Assembly (NCBI GenBank): GCA_029204225.1
Contig: CM055109.1
Coordinates: forward strand, 48,694,599-48,758,598
From: Diphasiastrum complanatum
Lineage: Eukaryota; Streptophyta; Lycopodiopsida; Lycopodiales; Lycopodiaceae
Direction of reading: 5' to 3'
Length of the DNA stretch: 64,000 bases
In this document: positions 39,501 through 45,500 of the stretch, one piece after another
How the letters are laid out: the number at the start of each line of letters is the position of its first letter
How positions within the stretch are numbered: the stretch's first letter is position 1
The notes under the pieces: generated by a model
Told to the model about the DNA's origin: nothing
The model's input: the letters and a program-made list of their open reading frames with translations, nothing else
Databases searched by the model: none
Translations under genes and position numbers: made by a program

Positions 39501-42500
39501 GTATACTTGGGTGCCCGTGTAAGCAGGGGGTGTGAGGATGGTTGGGGAGGTGGGAGGCGGCCGATAGCGAAGGAGAGAAAGGAATGATCAGAGAGAGTGG
39601 TGGGAGATACATGAAAATCAGATATGAGAGGTATGGAAGATGGCGATCCCATGAGATAATCCACAACACTATGTCCACCACTGTGAGGGTGACAAGTATA
39701 ACTGCCAGATTTTGGCCAACAAGTTAGGCCATTGTAAATGGCTAACTCATGGGCCTCTCCAAACTGCAATAAATGCTCACCGTAAGGGGTAGTAGGTCCC
39801 AAGCTGTCCTTTGAAATCCTAGTAACTCCCATATCATCGCTGTCAAGGGCATGAACGCGGAGCTGGTCGGTGATGTCATAGAACTCTGACTGTCGTGAAG
39901 AGGTTCGGGCATTAAAATCTCCAGTGAGGAGAATATGCCCCCGCTCTGCGAATCTGATGATATCAGGCGATAAATCAAGGTAGGGTGAACTTGTGCCCTC
40001 AGCAAAGGACGAAGACTCTGGAGGAAAATAACAGGCCGCCACAAAGAGGTCCCTGTCCAATCCAATATCCTGCCCAGTAATATGAATCCATATATACCGT
40101 GCATGCTCGTCGTGTTTGATGAACTCAATGCTCGGATGAAGAGACTCTCTGTATAAACATGCAACACCTCCGGATCCACGACCGCTAGCTGATCTAGTCT
40201 CAAGTCTGTACACGGAATCCCATCTGTATCCTGGAAAAATAGGTAATCCTCTCTCCTGACTCTCATGAGTCTCCATAAAGAGCAGCAAATCTCTGTCAGT
40301 GATGAAATCGACCAAGTCGCCAGCAATGGAGGATGAGTGTAAACCATCACAGTTCCATACTCCAATCCGGAGATGGTGTGGGTGGGGCCCCGGGGCACTC
40401 CCAAACCCGGGGACCCCAAATCCCTAGCATTGGGAGCTGCTAGGTGCGCTGTCAAGAAAACGCACTCGTCCATCTCGGTAAATGACTCGTCTGCCAGACT
40501 CACGGGCTGCCTGAAAGGCCTTACGCCTCTCCTCTACCTGGATATATGTGAGGTCGTCGTCCATGTAGATAGTGGTACCACGTAGCTTAGCTCTGCACCG
40601 CAAAGCATCTCGACGACTCTCGAGGGAGGTGAAACGAAGAATGAGTGTGGCTGCATCTCTAGTGGTCCTCCATGCGGTGTCTAACCCCTCTGTTTTGTGC
40701 CCGAGAGTGATGTCGAGAAAGCGTTTAGCTTCAGCCAATGCATCCTGTGTATCTAGAACTCCACGAACTCTAATATTGTGGGATTTTTGGTCTCGAGATT
40801 TCTCTTCCGAGATGGTGGCTGAGATAACTGAGGAGATGGGAGCGCTGGGTTTGGTGCCCTTTTTCAAAACTGATGCCCAGGAAAGGGCCTCTTCGTGTTG
40901 CTTCTCAATCTTGGTTTCTAGCTCCCGTAGCATGTTGGTGGTGGATTCCGAAGCTGCGGCCTGTTTGATTCCGATGGATTGTTCGAGTGAGGCAACCTTG
41001 GACTGCAATAGCTTCTTCTCGTTGACCAAAGAAGTAACCGTTCCTTTCAGCTGTGAAATTTCATACCGCAAAAATTGGAAATCTGCCTTGAATTGATCAA
41101 TCTGCCAAGATGAGAAAAGTTCAATTGATTTAGAAGGCGTATACGGAATATTGGCTGTAGACTGTGGTGCCGTGAAGGAGGAAGAGTGAGCAATGGTAGG
41201 TGTGGGAAGAATAGGGTCAGAAGACAGAAGAGGAGCTGAATCAGGGGAGCAGCCATCAGAGAGGGGGGTGAGAGTTGTAGTAGGAGAGGGAGATGGGTCA
41301 TCAAGGGGGTGAGGTGAAGTGGCAACGAGGGGGGGGCGCTGGAATGACAATGGGGTGAGGTGAGAGATCAGCGAGGGGGTGAGGTGAGGGATCAGCGAGG
41401 GGGTGAGGTGAGGGGGGTGACAAGGAGGGTTCAGCGAGGAGGATGGGTGAGGGGGTGGCAGCTAGGAGATCAGGGAGGTCAGCGAGGGGGGGGGATGGAG
41501 CAGCGAGGGGGGAAGGGGAAGGAACAGCGAGGGGGTTAGGGGAGGGAGCAGCGAGGGAAGGGGCAGCGAGGGAAGGAGCAGCAGCGAGGGAAGGGGCAGC
41601 AAGGGGGGAAGAAGGAGCAGCGAGGGAAGGGGCAGCGAGGGGGCAAGAAGGAGCATCGAGGGAGGGGGCAGCGAGGGAAGGAGCAGCAGCGAGGGAAGGG
41701 GCAGCAAGGGGGGAAGAAGGAGCAGCGAGGGAAGGAGCAGCAGCGAGGGAAGGGGCAGCGAGGGGGGAAGGAGCAGCGAGGAGGTTACAGGAAGGGGCAG
41801 CGAGGGAAGGAGAAGGAGAAGGAGAAGGAGCAGCGAGGGAAGGAGAGGGAGCAGCGAGGGGGTTAGGGGAAGGGGCAGCGAGGGGAGGTGAGTGGTGAGA
41901 GAGAGAGAGAGAGAGAGAGAGTTTTACAACTAGGAAGAGCTGCCCTCCAAGCTTTTGGGTTGACATCCACCAATGCCTCCAAAGAGCCCTCCAAGGTGCC
42001 TCTCCTCCAATGTCCCTAAGATCCTTCCAAAGTAGACAATCAAAATGGCCTCAAGAATTCACCACCCAACCATTGCTAGATCCATGCACAAACAAGCCAA
42101 TTTAGCATTCCCTTGCTTCACCACAATCAATCACATAGCTACCATCACAAACACAAGCATACTCAAGATCCTACCCCCATCTTAGTCCCATACCAAAGAT
42201 GGAGATCCTCACAAGAGTAAGCAAGCAAAAAATGCTCTCTACACTCTAGCCTTCCACTAGTTAATAGAAGCAAGCAACAACACAAGAATTCCCCCCTCCT
42301 ATGGGCACCCTCTCCCTCTCTTATAGATTGGAAAAGATTCCCTCCAAAGCACTAGAGAGTGTCCTCACAAACCAATGAGAAGAGGGGAGGCAAAGGAAAG
42401 GCCAAGAGCCTCATAAGTTAGTGGAATGTCAAGAGACACCTTCCATAACTTATGTTTCTTGGATAACCACTTCTTGGTTGCTTTAGGGACATCAAGGGAC

Positions 42501-45500
42501 CCTAGTAGGTGCGCCCTCCTACTAGGTCCCAATGACCCACATGTGATGGCTAACTTTGCGCTTGATGGATTTTCGTGTTGAGCCAGAGACAGCAGCATCA
42601 CAGGCAAAGGAAGCAACGGCCTGGCGAGGCCCTGGCAGCGGCGGCGGCATGGGACAAGGGCACAGGTTCAGGGACACAATTGCACATACTCAAGGAAGAT
42701 TCCTTATCTTCCAACCTGTCATGCCCACAACTGATCTCGGATGGCTTATCCCGCCAGAGGTTAGTAGGCCTACCTCGACTCGTAACTTAATTATGATTGT
42801 GAGGGGTTTGGGGCTCTCATGTGCATAAGGTCATAATCAATGGTTGGAGGCCAAAACTCATGATGGTGGATTATTATGGGTCTATCAAGGAGTCATAGGG
42901 GAACAGATAGGCTGCATAGGTGTCCAGTGAGGTGTCACAGTGCACCACTAGTGTTGCATGGGCCTTGGAGGGTATAAGTATACCCATTGGGCTCTCACTA
43001 GTGGATGCTTGATTGTGATGCTAGTAGCTATATGCTGCTGGTATGACTCTTCTATCCCTTGTGAGTGATTGATCCATAGCTTGGGGGCTAGAACCGCAAG
43101 ATCTAGGTTTGGTTGGGTTGGTTTGTCCACCATCCGATTCCCTTGTGTTGCTTTGTTGCGGCTTGCTTGGCTAGAGTATCCTTAGTTTGGGGCTTTATAC
43201 AACCCGTCTACCAGTGATAGTGATGAGGAGGAATCCCCATATGATCATGATGCCTCCAAGTCATAGAGATTCATCATTGTCTATGAGTCTATTGTTGTCC
43301 ATCTATCATACTCATGTACTTGGCCACTAGCCCACTCATTGTAGATATCAGACCTTTATCGTTTATAACATCAGACATATTGATCATTCTCATGAGGCAT
43401 GTGTGGAATGTGGATCAATTGCCATGTTTTTGTATCATATACAATTAGCACTGTAGTTTGCTTTCAAGTTTCAGTTTTGGTATGTAGCATGTTGAAGCCT
43501 AAATGCTTTGTCTAGTTAGTGAATGGACTTCAATGTAATATGCTTTGTTCAGTTAGTAGTAGTGTGTAGACTAGTAGTAAGTACTTACAGTTGTTAGGTA
43601 GTAGTTACTATGTTTTGCAACGTGTTTGAAATTTTTTTTACAACTCTACGTGTTGTTATCCCCACTCCCAACACATGGTTCAAAAAAAAAATTGCATTGT
43701 TCCAATCCAGAACATTGCTGAATTCCAGAACTTTCATTTCGAAACGCTCCCGGAATGCAACATTTTGGAACGGGGTGCATCTATGATTCCAACATGTAAT
43801 CCAAAATGCATTCCAGTACACGATCCAAGTTATTTCTAGGTTGGTTGAAATTTTTTTGGGTTAGGTTTTATAAGTTTTAACTAGTTTTTTGAATTTTCAA
43901 CAAAAAAATAAATAGCATGCATTCCAAACAAAGTTGCATTGCGTTTCTGAAAACGCGTTTCTGAAATGGGGCAGCGCTTTTCATAAATGTTTTTTTTTTG
44001 TGGGCAATATGGGTATCGAATTAAAGCATTTATTAAGAGCAATTCATTTATGCAAGTTGCCAAATGTTTCGGACAATGTGGTCCACTTTGGGTTCAACAA
44101 TGCTTGTTGGATTCTGTCCAGGTTACAATTCAAAGTGGCTTGTCGTGTTACCTTTGATATCTTTTCTGTCAATTCATTTAGAGCTACTATTGGGTCCAAT
44201 GAGGCCTATGATGCCAATTGGCTTGAACTTCCAGAGCACTCTCATTCCTACTAGTCACAATTCTCAGGTTCAACTACAACACAATTGACCTCGACATCAA
44301 GTTCAAAATTTAGCTCATTGGAAACTAGACTTAAAAGACCATAAGGGAAAAGCCCATTGATGTGATTGCTCATCAACCTTTGATGCAGGATCATCGTCAA
44401 ACACTTGACGTGGCTATTCAATCACAAGCTGTCATGACTCAATCAAATGTTGACAACATTGATTGTGTTAAATAGAGAAGAGTTAGGATTTCTAGTAAGG
44501 GTTTATTGGCTTTTTCAATTGTTTTGGCAGTTAGGGCCTTATTTAGCTGCATTTGGAACCTCAAAAATATGTGAATGCATGGTGTGGCTCAAGTTGATAT
44601 GCATGGCACAAACATTTCTACAAAGGAGACCTTTAAGTCGTGGGATGGGAGGCTGGAAACTTTTATTGGAAACTATGAATACCATGGATGGGTCCTCGTT
44701 TGGTAGCTTTTACTAATAGAGATGTGAGTTTCTTTGAGGGCGAACTAAGAAAGGCACAGTTTGTATAATCTGCAAAGCAATGCAATATCATGAATATTTG
44801 TTTTGTTTTTTTTCCTGCGACTCTGGTCCTAGAATCACGTTTTTGAGAAACGCGTTTCTGGGAACGTTTTTGCCCAGAAACATGATTCTGGGCAACTATG
44901 ATTCCAAACAACGTTCCATTGTCCAAAACAATGCAACTATGATCTATGTATACAAAATAGATGATTTAGGATTGGTAAGATCTGAAGGTATAGAGGTTTC
45001 CAAAGAGAGAGAAGAATCAGCAATATTGACTAGAGTGCGATTTGTTCAATTGAGTCAAAAGACTTGTGTTTTGCCAAAGCTTGCCACTACCTAAATCTCA
45101 AATTAGTCATTCATAACGAAATCACTTCTAGCTCTTAGAACTAGGGAAATATCACATGGTCGATGTTCATGATATCTTACATCAAAAAGTTTATATCAAA
45201 TGAAAAACAATTTGCATCGAAGAAACTAAGACAAAATCTTCTAAGGTGCACAGAGTTCGACACGGTAGTAACAATTTGATTTTGGGAACATAGATACTAA
45301 ACAACAAATCATATTTATGGTGCCAATTTTCAACTTATGTGTCTCCTAAACCGTTCATTTACCCTCTTCCTTGCCAACATTGTAAGATTAGCTATGCATT
45401 GAGGATCCTCAAATCAAAATAGTGTTTCCTTCTTTGTTCTTTGAATAAAACATTGATCTAGACTCTAGGATCTAGTTATGAGCCAGATGTAAATTAAGAT

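Larger units (their letters stand above)
36554..41966 (-). mobile_element. LINE-1, near full-length non-LTR retrotransposon
   Basis: Minus strand, the same sense as TIC100. ORF1 (about 41350-40424, with a repetitive N-terminal extension to 41966) is followed by ORF2 with endonuclease (about 40411-39188), reverse transcriptase (about 39187-37650) and a C-terminal Cys/His finger (about 37602-36745). A 3' UTR with AATAAA and a microsatellite tail ends it. ORF2 has stops at 39188 and 38363 and at least one later frameshift. Confidence 0.92.

Noticed and set aside
41443-41898. Gly/Ala/Glu-rich open frame on the plus strand (REGAARGE repeats)
   Set aside because: Complement of the LAAPSP minisatellite; the minus strand joins the LINE ORF1 and is the sensible reading.
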